Shown piece after piece: positions 27,676 to 36,683 of a stretch of DNA of 64,000 bases. Made by a program: the position numbers and the translations under genes. Origin of the DNA: Nostoc piscinale CENA21. Lineage in GTDB: Bacteria; Cyanobacteriota; Cyanobacteriia; Cyanobacteriales; Nostocaceae. The notes below the pieces were generated by a model, which was not told where the DNA came from, did no database searches, and worked only from the letters and a program-made list of their open reading frames with translations. The DNA lies in contig NZ_CP012036.1 of NCBI RefSeq assembly GCF_001298445.1, positions 3,873,351 to 3,937,350 on the forward strand, in the 5' to 3' direction. Each line of letters opens with the position of its first letter. The stretch's first letter is position 1.

Positions 27676-28791
27676 TCAACCCACTCCTAAATAATTCTCG
27701 GCAATTTGCAAAATTCGCTCGGCTGCATGACCATCACCGAAAGGGTTAATAGCATTAGCCATTGCATTATATGCAGCAGGATTACTCAGCAACTCAGCCG
27801 CCGCCGCCAAAATACTCGCGCTTTCAGTTCCCACTAACTTAGCTGTACCCGCCGTTACTGCTTCAGGACGTTCTGTTGTTTCTCGCAAAACTAATACTGG
27901 TTTACCTAAACTGGGTGCTTCTTCTTGCAAACCACCAGAATCAGTTAATAAAAAATGCGATCGCCCAATTGCCCCCACTAATTCGGCATAATCTAAAGGT
28001 TCGGTCAAAAATACTCGCGGATGTTGCCCTAATAATGCTTGCAATGGTTCCCTAACTGTCGGGTTGCGGTGAAGAGGTAACACCAAAGCAGTATCAGGAA
28101 ACTTATCTAATATTTGCAGAAAACCTTGAGCGATCGCTTGTAATGGTTCTCCCCAATTTTCCCGGCGGTGAACTGTTGATAGCAACACGCGATATTCATT
28201 CCAGTTCAACCCCGGAACATTACAAGCTGGTTGACTCGCCGCCACATTCAACAGTGCATCAATCACAGTATTCCCCGTCAAGTGAATTTCGCCCAACACC
28301 CCAGAACGTTGTAAATTCTCCACCGCCAAATTTGTTGGTGCAAAATGCAGTTGGGTAATTTGGGAAATTAACCGTCGATTCGCTTCCTCTGGATAAGGAT
28401 TGTAAATATTATCTGTTCTTAACCCTGCTTCAACATGACCCACAGGAATTTTTTGATAAAAAGCTGCTAAAGCTGCGGCAAAAGCTGTGGTTGTATCTCC
28501 TTGGACGATAACCAAATCTGGTTTACTTTTTTGAAATAACTCTTCTAGTCCGCGCAAGCTGCGGCAAGTAATATCACTTAAAGATTGTTTCGGCTGCATA
28601 ATCTCTAAGTCATCATCGGCTTTCAGGTTAAACAGTTGCATCACTTGCTCAACCATTTCACGGTGCTGTCCAGTTAAAATTACTTGCAACTCAAATTCAG
28701 GAGATTGCTGGAAAACCTGAATCACAGGCGCTAGTTTAATCGCCTCTGGGCGTGTACCTAGGATAATGCCAACTCGCTTTTTATTTGTCAT
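27676..28791 (-). CDS. wecB: UDP-N-acetylglucosamine 2-epimerase (non-hydrolysing)
   Basis: 371 aa, standard for the family. WecB interconverts UDP-GlcNAc and UDP-ManNAc for surface polysaccharides. The hallmarks are GTRPEAIKLAP at the N-terminus, VQGDTTTAFA, HVEAGLRT, LLSTVHRRENWG and LTDSGGLQEEAP, all in order. No other sugar genes are nearby; it stands alone, with heptamer repeats before its start. Confidence 0.94.
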   Translation of the reverse strand: MTNKKRVGIILGTRPEAIKLAPVIQVFQQSPEFELQVILTGQHREMVEQVMQLFNLKADDDLEIMQPKQSLSDITCRSLRGLEELFQKSKPDLVIVQGDTTTAFAAALAAFYQKIPVGHVEAGLRTDNIYNPYPEEANRRLISQITQLHFAPTNLAVENLQRSGVLGEIHLTGNTVIDALLNVAASQPACNVPGLNWNEYRVLLSTVHRRENWGEPLQAIAQGFLQILDKFPDTALVLPLHRNPTVREPLQALLGQHPRVFLTEPLDYAELVGAIGRSHFLLTDSGGLQEEAPSLGKPVLVLRETTERPEAVTAGTAKLVGTESASILAAAAELLSNPAAYNAMANAINPFGDGHAAERILQIAENYLGVG

Positions 28792-28905
28792 TTGTCATTT
28801 GTTATTAGTCATTTGTCAATAGTAAATACTCAATCGCCATAAATGACAAATGATAAACGACCAAGAACAAAGGACAAATGACCAAGGACAAATGACTAAT
28901 AATAA
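28790..28905. repeat. Short tandem heptamer repeats (ATTTGTC/GACAAAT)
   Basis: Multiple copies of ATTTGTC appear on one side (28790-28820) and GACAAAT on the other (28842-28902), so the region can also fold back. This is the STRR type of intergenic repeat of heterocystous cyanobacteria. It lies between wecB and the next minus-strand terminator. Confidence 0.6.
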
Positions 28906-28913
28906 ATAAACAT

Positions 28914-28935
28914 GAAAAAACCCGGCTGAACCGGG
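28914..28935 (-). terminator. Rho-independent terminator (minus strand)
   Basis: Stem CCCGG/CCGGG with a 5-base loop, followed on the minus strand by TTTTTT. It ends the 124-aa membrane-protein gene, 36 bases after its stop codon. Confidence 0.85.
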
Positions 28936-28970
28936 CAGATGTACTGTTTGTCGTGTTTAACGCAATAGTT

Positions 28971-29345
28971 TTATTTGATTTCACAAGTTAAAGGGCAAGC
29001 TGCATATACAGAGGTTTTTTGTAATTCTTCAGTCTCTCCATGCAACCAGCTTAACCATTTGATATCACTAGGATGTACACCTTTGAGGGTGAGAACACCA
29101 GCTGCGATCGCCACTGCCAAAATATTGAACAAAATTAACCCACCGCCTACTAGTAAAACAGCACTAACAGGCATGACAGATTGTAAAACAATCGACAACA
29201 GACATCCGACCGTAGCCATCAAAACAACTAATGGAAAACCGACAACTAACAAACATACTGCCAATGTGAAAGTCCATATCAAGAAGCTTTTAATCATCAT
29301 TAAGGAGTAGGTCTTTCCGAGATTAGAGCCTTGAGCCGAAACCAT
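28971..29345 (-). CDS. Conserved hypothetical membrane protein
   Basis: 124 aa from ATG 29345, which has an AGGAGG ribosome-binding site 8 bases upstream; a longer reading to 29411 is not needed. Two hydrophobic segments (about residues 20-50 and 60-88) suggest two or three membrane helices, with a conserved-looking C-terminal tail (TLKGVHPSDIKWLSWLHG). I cannot give a function. It has its own terminator. Confidence 0.75.
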   Translation of the reverse strand: MVSAQGSNLGKTYSLMMIKSFLIWTFTLAVCLLVVGFPLVVLMATVGCLLSIVLQSVMPVSAVLLVGGGLILFNILAVAIAAGVLTLKGVHPSDIKWLSWLHGETEELQKTSVYAACPLTCEIK

Positions 29346-30061
29346 GACTTTTCCTCCTAAGTACACAGCAATAAATGTAATTTCAGTTAGATACCGCTGT
29401 TGGCGAATCAACTGATTGTTTCAGTGAATTCCAGTATATAAAGAGGAATAGGAAAAATGAGCATTTAGTAACTTAACTTTACAGTTAAGTTTTTCTAATT
29501 ATGAATGTAAAGTTCCGTTGATTTCTTGGTACAGGACTGGTTTCTGCCATCTATCTCAAGGAGTAGAAGCTGGTTCTTAACAGCCTCATCAGAATGTTTT
29601 CCACCCCTCAAATTGATCCCCTTAATATTTCTTATAAAAACTGGGTATGTCTCTCATAATTCACTAATTTGTCTGAAAAAAATACCTGCTGCTGATTTGG
29701 CTTTTAGCTGCTAGTCAATTGCCGGAATTTTGCCGAAAAATTTCTCATCTAATGGTGAGATGTTTTCATCTTTTATTAAATGTATTATAAATTACTTTAA
29801 TTTATAAGCGTTATTACTGAAGGATATATAAGGTTACAGTGTGCTAAACAAGTTTATATGGACTTCAGGATTTTTTACCCTAATGGAGAGATTTGCACAT
29901 TATCTAAAAAAATATACTAACAGGCAAATTAAATGTAACGAAATGTTGCGCTAAAGTTCTCAACTAAGGAACAGCAACAAACCTGCTGTCTGCCGTCCTT
30001 AGAACCACCAAGACAGATTTTTTGCAGATTCAAGTTCATAACTCCCTAATTTTGAAGATAT
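29346..30061. other. Long intergenic region upstream of pilT
   Basis: 716 bases, divergent to the membrane-protein gene on the left and pilT on the right. AT-rich, with no ORF or RNA gene that I can support. The pilT promoter should lie in the second half. Confidence 0.4.
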
Positions 30062-31333
30062 ATGACAGAAACACAGAACTCTGCCAATTCCCATCCTGCT
30101 GCTCCTCGGAATGTGCCGCCTATGCCGCCGCCACCACCATCATTAACGACACAACGGCAGCATACACAAACATTAGATATGTCTGCTCATCGGAATACAA
30201 CTCAACCTGCACCACCGCCACCAGTTGCAGGTAATCGTCCCACAAGTCCACCAGCCGCAGCAAAAAATCCTTCTGGGTTAACTTTGGGAGCAATTATTAA
30301 AGAAGCTTTTGATAATGGTTATTCAGATATTCACTTGGGTGTAGGTGAAGTTCCCCGCTACCGCAACCGTGGCGAAATTAGCCCCACAGAATATCCCGAA
30401 ACAGATCATGAAAGTTTCATGAGTTGGTTACGGGAAGTGATGACAGAAAGAGAAATTCAGCAATTTGAAGAAAACCTAGAATTTGATGGTGCAACTCAAT
30501 ATGAATTTGCTCGTGTGCGGATTAATGTTTTTGGCTCATTGAAAGGCCATGCAATGGTACTGCGGTTGATTCCCCTGAAAATTTTATCGATGGAACAGTT
30601 GCGCTTACCACCAGTTTTTCGAGATATCTGCCACTCCCATAAAGGCTTAATCTTAGTGACTGGGCCGACTGGTTCTGGGAAATCAACCACAATGGCGGCG
30701 ATGATTGACTATATTAATCGGGAAATGGCCAAGCACATCATCACCATCGAAGACCCGGTAGAATTTGTTCACCAAAGCCGCAAGTCATTGGTAAAACAAC
30801 GGGAAGTGGGGATGCACACTCGCAAGTTTGATAATGCTTTAAAAGCAGCCTTGCGGGAAGATCCAGATTTGATTCTGGTGGGGGAAATGCGGGATAAAGA
30901 AACAGTCAACACCGCCTTAAAAGCTGCCCAAACAGGTCACTTGGTAATGGGAACACTGCACACCAACAGTGCGGTAAAAACCATTGAACGGATTTTGAAT
31001 TTATACTCTGGTGAAGAACAAGATGCAATGCGGGTAGCCCTGGCAGAATCTTTGGTAGCAGTCATCGCTCAAGGATTGTGTCGAACGACTGATGGTAAAC
31101 GAGCTGCATTCCACGATATCTTAATTAACACTGAGGCGGTTAAAGAATGGGTCAAAGACGGTAAATATGATGAAATTACCGAATTGATGAAACAAGCCAG
31201 TTTCGACGGCATGATTACAATGAATCAGTCGCTGCTCAATCTTTATCAAGAAGGTCGCATTACTGAAGAAACAGCTTTAGAAATGTCACCAACTCCTAAC
31301 GAAATGGCTCAGTTTCTCCGAGGACGAGTTTAA
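30062..31333 (+). CDS. pilT: Type IV pilus retraction ATPase PilT (proline-rich N-terminus)
   Basis: 423 aa. PilT hexamers power pilus retraction, twitching and DNA uptake. Walker A is GPTGSGKST (about residue 200), the Asp box is ITIEDPVEFVH, Walker B LREDPDLILVGEMRD, and the His box TGHLVMGTLHT. The first 70 residues are a Pro/Ala-rich, probably flexible, extension not found in standard PilT, as in the second PilT type of cyanobacteria. A hairpin and then a KaiB-domain gene follow on the same strand. Confidence 0.92.
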   Translation: MTETQNSANSHPAAPRNVPPMPPPPPSLTTQRQHTQTLDMSAHRNTTQPAPPPPVAGNRPTSPPAAAKNPSGLTLGAIIKEAFDNGYSDIHLGVGEVPRYRNRGEISPTEYPETDHESFMSWLREVMTEREIQQFEENLEFDGATQYEFARVRINVFGSLKGHAMVLRLIPLKILSMEQLRLPPVFRDICHSHKGLILVTGPTGSGKSTTMAAMIDYINREMAKHIITIEDPVEFVHQSRKSLVKQREVGMHTRKFDNALKAALREDPDLILVGEMRDKETVNTALKAAQTGHLVMGTLHTNSAVKTIERILNLYSGEEQDAMRVALAESLVAVIAQGLCRTTDGKRAAFHDILINTEAVKEWVKDGKYDEITELMKQASFDGMITMNQSLLNLYQEGRITEETALEMSPTPNEMAQFLRGRV

Positions 31334-31342
31334 TTACAGTAA

Positions 31343-31374
31343 AGGTAAAAAGTTATCGCCTCGACTTTTTACCT
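31343..31374 (+). terminator. Hairpin between pilT and the KaiB-like gene
   Basis: Perfect 11-bp stem AGGTAAAAAGT/ACTTTTTACCT (31343-31353 with 31364-31374), 10-base loop. The right arm itself holds five T, so it may terminate or attenuate; some read-through to the next gene is possible as the gap is only 68 bases. Confidence 0.55.
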
Positions 31375-31401
31375 CCAAGTTCCCCAACCCCTGTAACTAG
31401 C

Positions 31402-32163
31402 TTGACTACACCTAAACTCTTTTTACCTAAAGTTTTTAAAGGCATTGCCTTATTTACACCTGGAGGCGATTTAATTTACTGCATCGACCCCAATAAACAA
31501 GGTCGATGGCATTTGCATTTGTGCGCTGCTTTACAAGAAATTCTCGATTTAACGGAACCGCCACATTTTTTAGTTCCTTGTTATACTGCCACAGTTGACC
31601 ACTGGTTAGATCCCCATACGCAACAAATTCGGACTTTTGCCGAGGCTTATCCGGCAGTACTACAACATCAAGCTTTACTGAATGCAATTTTTCATACGGG
31701 TGATTTAATCTGGCAAGCTGCACCTTGGCAAGATGGTTTGTGCGATCGCATGGTGTTAGCTACTTATCGTTCCACTTTTCCCCAACTTTGGGAAGACCAC
31801 GATTTAATTGTGAACTTAGACTTATCAGAAAAAGCTCCCAAATACTATCCACCAGTCAGAACCACACAAAACATCCAACAAAAAAACCAATGTTACGTTT
31901 TGCGTTTATTTATTGCTGGTCATAGCGCCAATACCGAACGGATACTGCACAATTTACACGAATTGTTAGAGCGATCGCTAGGATATCCCTACACTTTAAA
32001 AGTGATTGATGTTCTAACTCATCCAGAACAAGCAGAAATTGACCAAGTGTCTGCAACTCCTACACTGGTTAAAGTTTGGCCGCAACCAATTCGACGCATC
32101 GTCGGCGATTTAGATAACGCCGAGAAAATTTTCCAAATGTTAGGTGCAGCAGAAAAGCTATAA
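31402..32163 (+). CDS. KaiB-domain protein with a novel N-terminal domain
   Basis: 253 aa with start TTG at 31402. The C-terminal 90 residues match the KaiB thioredoxin-like fold: YVLRLFIAGHS at the first strand, a helix, PYTLKVIDVLTHPEQAE, and the ATPTLVKVWPQPIRRIVGD signature of the KaiB C-terminus. The N-terminal 160 residues (GIALFTPGGDLIYCIDPN..., HLHLCAALQEIL) belong to no family I can name. KaiB proper is about 100 aa and lies beside kaiC; this is a different member, placed after pilT. It may be a signal-binding partner of another ATPase. Confidence 0.8.
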   Translation: MTTPKLFLPKVFKGIALFTPGGDLIYCIDPNKQGRWHLHLCAALQEILDLTEPPHFLVPCYTATVDHWLDPHTQQIRTFAEAYPAVLQHQALLNAIFHTGDLIWQAAPWQDGLCDRMVLATYRSTFPQLWEDHDLIVNLDLSEKAPKYYPPVRTTQNIQQKNQCYVLRLFIAGHSANTERILHNLHELLERSLGYPYTLKVIDVLTHPEQAEIDQVSATPTLVKVWPQPIRRIVGDLDNAEKIFQMLGAAEKL

Positions 32164-32577
32164 AAAATTTATCAGATTTGGTATTAAGGTTAACAAAAAA
32201 AGAAGCAATTAGTTTTAGTAAAAATCCTTTAAAAATTACAGCAGATTTCCAGTGAGTCAAGTACATAATTTAGTTCTCAAAGCTAGATAGAAAGCCTAGT
32301 CTTATACTGAATTCTGACTTCTGCTGGAAGCTTAATTAAAAATTAAGCTTTTAAACTTAAAAAAAATTTGTATGTTTGTTTATAATTTGGGATTTTTTTG
32401 GGAAAAATGCTGGCTGTGCTGTTAGTAAAACCATACATTCTACCTTAAGTAAGAATTAGCTTCATTTTTTATAGTTTAATTACATGCTGTCTTGACAGGT
32501 ATCAGATTTTCATGCTTTATAATTAATCAATTACAGTAACTCGATGGAGATGCTGTAGATAATGGGGTAAATGTTTG
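32164..32577. other. Intergenic region upstream of the phosphate/sulfate operon
   Basis: 414 bases. A perfect hairpin AAGCTTAAT/ATTAAGCTT (32328-32336 with 32342-32350) stands in the middle; beyond it are TTTAAACTTAAA and CTTAAG-type elements that recall Pho boxes, but no clear set of direct repeats. A promoter for the operon should lie near its 3' end. Confidence 0.4.
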
Positions 32578-33711
32578 ATGAATAAGTCGCAGCATCCAGC
32601 TACTATACATACTTGCATTGAGAAAACTGGACAGTTAATGCAAGTTTTGTATCAAAAAATCGTGAGAATTTGGTTGAACCAAACCTCTGTTAAAAGATTT
32701 GCATATTTATGCTTTTTAGGTGCGATTTTAAGTGTAGTTATCTCTGCTTGTGCGGGAAGTTATTCAGCGACAGAACCAGAAATTAAGTTAAGACTAGTTT
32801 CTTTCTCGGTCACTAAAGCTGCCCATGACCAAATTATTCCTAAATTTGTCGAAAAGTGGCAGAAAGAACACAACCAAAAAGTAGTTTTTGACCAAAGTTA
32901 TGGCGGTTCTGTCGCTCAAGCGGCTGATGTAATTTCGGGTAAGCAAGAAGCAGATATAGTCCACTTAGCACTGCCATTAGATGTAATTAGAATTCAACAA
33001 GCTGGTTTAATTAAATCCAGTTGGCAGATTAGAACCCCCAGAAATGGCATTGTTAGTAGATCGGTAGCAGCAATTGTTACCCGTGAAGGTAATCCGAAAA
33101 AAATTCAAACTTGGGCAGACTTAGCTAAAGACGATGTGCAACTCATTGCAGCTAACCCTAAAACTTCAGGAATTGGCATTTGGGAATTATTAGCTTTTTG
33201 GGGTTCAGTTACGCAAAATGGCGGAGATGAAGCAACAGCTTTAAATTACATTGCCAAAGTTTATCAAAATGCTGCCGTCTTAACAAAAGATGCCCGTGAA
33301 GCTAGTGATGTGTTTTTTCAAAAAGACCAAGGTGATGTTTTAATTACCTACGAAAATGAGGTCAATTTAGCAGAGAAAACTACCTCAAAACTACCTTATG
33401 TCATCCCAGGATTAAATATTTCTATAGATAACCCCGTTGCTGTAGTAGATAAAAATATTGATGAACACAAGACAAGAAAAGTAGCCGAAGCATTTGTTGA
33501 CTTCTTATATTCCTCAGAAGCCCAACGGGAATTTGCTAAATTACAATACCGTCCGGTAGATCCTACAGTTACCCAAGAGGTAATCTCACAATATACCCCC
33601 ATTCAAACTTTATTCACAGCCCAAGATTTAGGGGGATGGGACATAATTCAAACAAAATTTTTAAACGATGGGGCAATTTTTGACAAAGTTAAAGCTAATA
33701 GTAAAGCATAA
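32578..33711 (+). CDS. Sulfate-type ABC transporter substrate-binding lipoprotein
   Basis: 377 aa. After a long N-terminal region there is a membrane segment ending in a lipobox-like VISAC near residue 60, so the protein is an outer-face lipoprotein of the inner membrane. The mature part follows the SbpA/CysP-type sulfate/thiosulfate-binding fold (VSFSVTKAAHDQIIPKF, DQSYGGSVAQAADV, ITYENEV). No sulfate permease follows; instead pstS starts 33 bases later. It may bind sulfate, phosphate-like anions, or act in a mixed uptake system. ATG 32578 is preferred to the TTG before it. Confidence 0.85.
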   Translation: MNKSQHPATIHTCIEKTGQLMQVLYQKIVRIWLNQTSVKRFAYLCFLGAILSVVISACAGSYSATEPEIKLRLVSFSVTKAAHDQIIPKFVEKWQKEHNQKVVFDQSYGGSVAQAADVISGKQEADIVHLALPLDVIRIQQAGLIKSSWQIRTPRNGIVSRSVAAIVTREGNPKKIQTWADLAKDDVQLIAANPKTSGIGIWELLAFWGSVTQNGGDEATALNYIAKVYQNAAVLTKDAREASDVFFQKDQGDVLITYENEVNLAEKTTSKLPYVIPGLNISIDNPVAVVDKNIDEHKTRKVAEAFVDFLYSSEAQREFAKLQYRPVDPTVTQEVISQYTPIQTLFTAQDLGGWDIIQTKFLNDGAIFDKVKANSKA

Positions 33712-33744
33712 GTCCTCATCCAAATTCAGGGAATTAGCAATTGT

Positions 33745-34746
33745 ATGAATTTTATTTCTCAATGCAAAAATAATTTATTACTGCTGTCTTTACTTGTAAT
33801 TAGTTACAGCCTAACAGCTTGTAGTAGTCAAAAAGAAAAGCAACAACAAGTCAGTATTGATGGTGCGGCTGTAGGATTTCCGATTTCTTTAGCAGTAGCC
33901 GAAGAATATCATAATGTGAAAGCTGATGCTGTCGTAAGTGTTGCATCGAGTGGAACTGGGGGAGGTATTAGTAAATTTTGTGCAGGCGAAATTGATATTG
34001 TGGGTGCTTCACGTACCATTCGAGATGAAGAAATCGCTAAATGTAAAAGTAAAAATATTGAATTTTTGGAAATACCTATCGCTTTAGATGGTATAGCCGT
34101 GATTGTGAATCGGCAGAATGATTTTGTGCAATGTCTGACTGTTGATGAATTAAAAACCATCTGGAGTGCCAAATCAGACGGAAAAATTTTAACTTGGAAT
34201 CAAGTTAATCCGAAGTTTCCTAATGAAAAGATGAAACTTTATGCACCTGCATCGGATACAGGTACATTTGATTATTTTACCCAAGCGGTGACAGGTAAAG
34301 CTAAAAATGGTCGTACAGATTATACTCCCAGCCACAATCAAAATACTTTAGTGCAAGGGGTGGCAGGTGATAAATATTCTTTAGGTTATGTGGGAATTTC
34401 TTACTACATTCAAAATCAAGATAAGCTGAATTTAGTAGCTGTAAAAAACCCTAATGACAAGTGTGAAAAACCTGTACCAGTTGATAATGTCGTGAAAAAT
34501 ATTTACACGCCATTGTCCCGTCCCTTGTTTATCTATGTGAGTAAAAAGTCATTAGATACAAAGCCAGCAGTCCAAGAATTTGTCGATTTTTATTTAGAAA
34601 ACTCCTGGAAATGGGTAGATAGTGCGGGTTATGTGGCTTTACCTGATGAAGCTTACGTGAAAGTTAAACAGAAATTTTTAAAGGGGGAAACCGGCACAAA
34701 ATTTAAAAAAGCTAAACCAGGTCAGCCAATTACTAACTTTATTTAA
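33745..34746 (+). CDS. pstS: Phosphate ABC transporter substrate-binding lipoprotein
   Basis: 333 aa. The N-terminal lipobox LTAC (about residue 28) fixes it to the membrane. The phosphate-binding loops are recognisable: SSGTGGGISKFCAGEIDIVGASR and APASDTGTFDYF. It delivers phosphate to PstCA. It is the second gene of an operon-like row on the plus strand, 11 bases before pstC. Confidence 0.93.
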   Translation: MNFISQCKNNLLLLSLLVISYSLTACSSQKEKQQQVSIDGAAVGFPISLAVAEEYHNVKADAVVSVASSGTGGGISKFCAGEIDIVGASRTIRDEEIAKCKSKNIEFLEIPIALDGIAVIVNRQNDFVQCLTVDELKTIWSAKSDGKILTWNQVNPKFPNEKMKLYAPASDTGTFDYFTQAVTGKAKNGRTDYTPSHNQNTLVQGVAGDKYSLGYVGISYYIQNQDKLNLVAVKNPNDKCEKPVPVDNVVKNIYTPLSRPLFIYVSKKSLDTKPAVQEFVDFYLENSWKWVDSAGYVALPDEAYVKVKQKFLKGETGTKFKKAKPGQPITNFI

Positions 34747-34757
34747 TTTATTGATTT

Positions 34758-35699
34758 ATGAGTACCATCAATCATCACAATGGTTTTCAGGAAGGTTCTA
34801 GGCGATCACTAGAAAAAAATCCATCCGAAGATATTACCGAAAACATTATAGCCACAATTTTATTTTGCTGTGGTTTAGTCTCGGTTTTAACAACATTTGG
34901 TATTGTCATTATTATCTTTCAGGTAACATTTGAGTTCTTCCAAGAAGTCCCATTAGCTGACTTTTTTCTCGATACTAAATGGACACCTTTATTTGCTGAA
35001 AGACATTTTGGCATTTGGCCATTAATTGCTGGGACTTTCTTAACTACTCTCACCGCTATGGCAGTGGCGATTCCTTTGGGTTTATCTTCCGCAATTTATT
35101 TAAGTGAATATGCCCAACCTAAAGTCGCCGCAATTTTGCGTCCAGCAGTAGAACTTTTAGCAGGGATACCAACAGTTGTATATGGATATTTTGCCCTGTT
35201 ATTTGTTACCCCATTCCTGAGAAATTTCCTGCCTCTAGAAATCTTTAATGCTATGAGTGCAGGCTTAATGATGGGAATCATGATTACCCCGACAGTCGGT
35301 TCTATTAGTTTAGATGCTATCCAAGCCGTACCGAATTCTTTAAGAGAAGGTGCGTATGCTTTGGGAATCACTAAATTAGAGTCGATTTTTAAAGTGTTAT
35401 TACCAGCAGCACTTTCAGGAATTACAGCTTCGATTATTTTAGGTATTTCCCGCGCTGTTGGTGAAACGATGACTGTAGTGATTGCTGCTGGACAACAGCC
35501 AAAACTGACTGTGAATTTGATGGAGTCAGTAGAAACGATGACAGCTTATATGGCACAAATTTCTGGTGGAGATAGCCCACGAGGAAGTCTCAATTTTAAA
35601 ACTTTATATGCTGTCGGGGCTGTATTATTTCTGCTAACTTTGGCTTTAAACATTGTTAGCTACTGGATTTCCCATAGATTTAAAGAAAAATACGATTAA
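34758..35699 (+). CDS. pstC: Phosphate ABC transporter permease
   Basis: 313 aa with six predicted membrane helices and the EAA-type loop near residue 200 (REGAYALGITKLESIFKVLLP), which contacts PstB. PLIAGTFLTTLTAMAVAIPLG is a typical PstC segment. It pairs with PstA to form the membrane channel for phosphate. It begins 11 bases after pstS and ends five bases before pstA. Confidence 0.94.
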   Translation: MSTINHHNGFQEGSRRSLEKNPSEDITENIIATILFCCGLVSVLTTFGIVIIIFQVTFEFFQEVPLADFFLDTKWTPLFAERHFGIWPLIAGTFLTTLTAMAVAIPLGLSSAIYLSEYAQPKVAAILRPAVELLAGIPTVVYGYFALLFVTPFLRNFLPLEIFNAMSAGLMMGIMITPTVGSISLDAIQAVPNSLREGAYALGITKLESIFKVLLPAALSGITASIILGISRAVGETMTVVIAAGQQPKLTVNLMESVETMTAYMAQISGGDSPRGSLNFKTLYAVGAVLFLLTLALNIVSYWISHRFKEKYD

Positions 35700-35704
35700 T
35701 CAAT

Positions 35705-36607
35705 ATGGCTACAAGTTATCAAGGCAATAATTTTATCGATTCTAGTGCAGAATTCACCGATAATATTGAAAAAAGAGAGTCACTAGGTAAAGTATTTGAA
35801 ATCATTTTTTTATTGGGGTTGTTGATTGGTTTATTTATTTTGGCATTACTGGTTTTTGATATTTGCCAAGATGGATTAGCCAGATTTTTAACCCCAGGTT
35901 TTTTAACAGAAACTCCGTCGCGGTTCCCGGATGAGGGAGGTATTCGACCCGCAATTGTGGGGAGTATTCTGTTAGCTATTATTGTGATGTTAGTCGCAGT
36001 GCCAATTGGTGTGGGAGCAGCTTTATATTTAGAAGAATACGCCCCTAAAGCTTGGTGGACTGCAATCATCGAAATTAATATTAGTAATCTTGCAGGTGTA
36101 CCTTCGATTGTGTATGGGTTGCTGGGTTTAGGAGTATTTAATTATTTGCTAGGTTTTGGCCCGGCGTTAATTTCTGGAGCTTTAACTTTATCTTTGTTAT
36201 CCTTACCAGTAATTATCGTGACATCCAGGGAAGCGATTCGTGCAGTTCCCGATTCTTTAAGATATGCTTCCTATGGTTTGGGTGTAACTAAATGGCAAAC
36301 TATTTACCATCATGTTATTCCCTATGCGATTCCTGGGATATTAACAGGGGTAATTATTTCTGTATCTCGTGCTGTTGGTGATGCAGCTTGTTTACTTGTT
36401 GTTGGGGCTGTCAGTTTTCTGACTTTTGATCCTGGGTTATTCCAGAGATTTATGGCTTTACCAATTCAAATTTTTAGTTATCTGAGTCGCCCAGAACCAG
36501 GTTTTGCGAATTCATCAGCCGCAACAATTATTGTGATGATGCTGTTGATTTTAGTATTGAATGGTATAGCGATTTATGTTCGCCAACGCTTTTCAATAAC
36601 TAGATAG
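35705..36607 (+). CDS. pstA: Phosphate ABC transporter permease
   Basis: 300 aa with six predicted membrane helices. The EAA loop is DSLRYASYGLGVTKWQTIYHHVIP; the PstA segment FPDEGGIRPAIVGSILL is also visible. It forms the transmembrane channel together with PstC and is coupled to the ATPase PstB, whose gene follows after 76 bases. Confidence 0.94.
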   Translation: MATSYQGNNFIDSSAEFTDNIEKRESLGKVFEIIFLLGLLIGLFILALLVFDICQDGLARFLTPGFLTETPSRFPDEGGIRPAIVGSILLAIIVMLVAVPIGVGAALYLEEYAPKAWWTAIIEINISNLAGVPSIVYGLLGLGVFNYLLGFGPALISGALTLSLLSLPVIIVTSREAIRAVPDSLRYASYGLGVTKWQTIYHHVIPYAIPGILTGVIISVSRAVGDAACLLVVGAVSFLTFDPGLFQRFMALPIQIFSYLSRPEPGFANSSAATIIVMMLLILVLNGIAIYVRQRFSITR

Positions 36608-36683
36608 GTATTGATTGAGGTAACAGCAAATTTTTGCAGATATCAAATAGGAATCTTAAATTCTTAAATTAGGTGTAACTACT

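Noticed and set aside
28790..28905. ATTTGTC repeats as a CRISPR or origin iteron set
   Set aside because: Unit is seven bases, no fixed spacers, and no rep or cas gene nearby. STRR is a better description.
29526..29714. 62-codon plus-strand ORF upstream of pilT
   Set aside because: No ribosome-binding site, odd composition and no similarity that I recognise; best treated as chance in an AT-rich region.
32280..32577. Pho box upstream of the pst operon
   Set aside because: CTTAA-type stretches exist, but I could not find a set of direct repeats with correct spacing, so a Pho box is not called.
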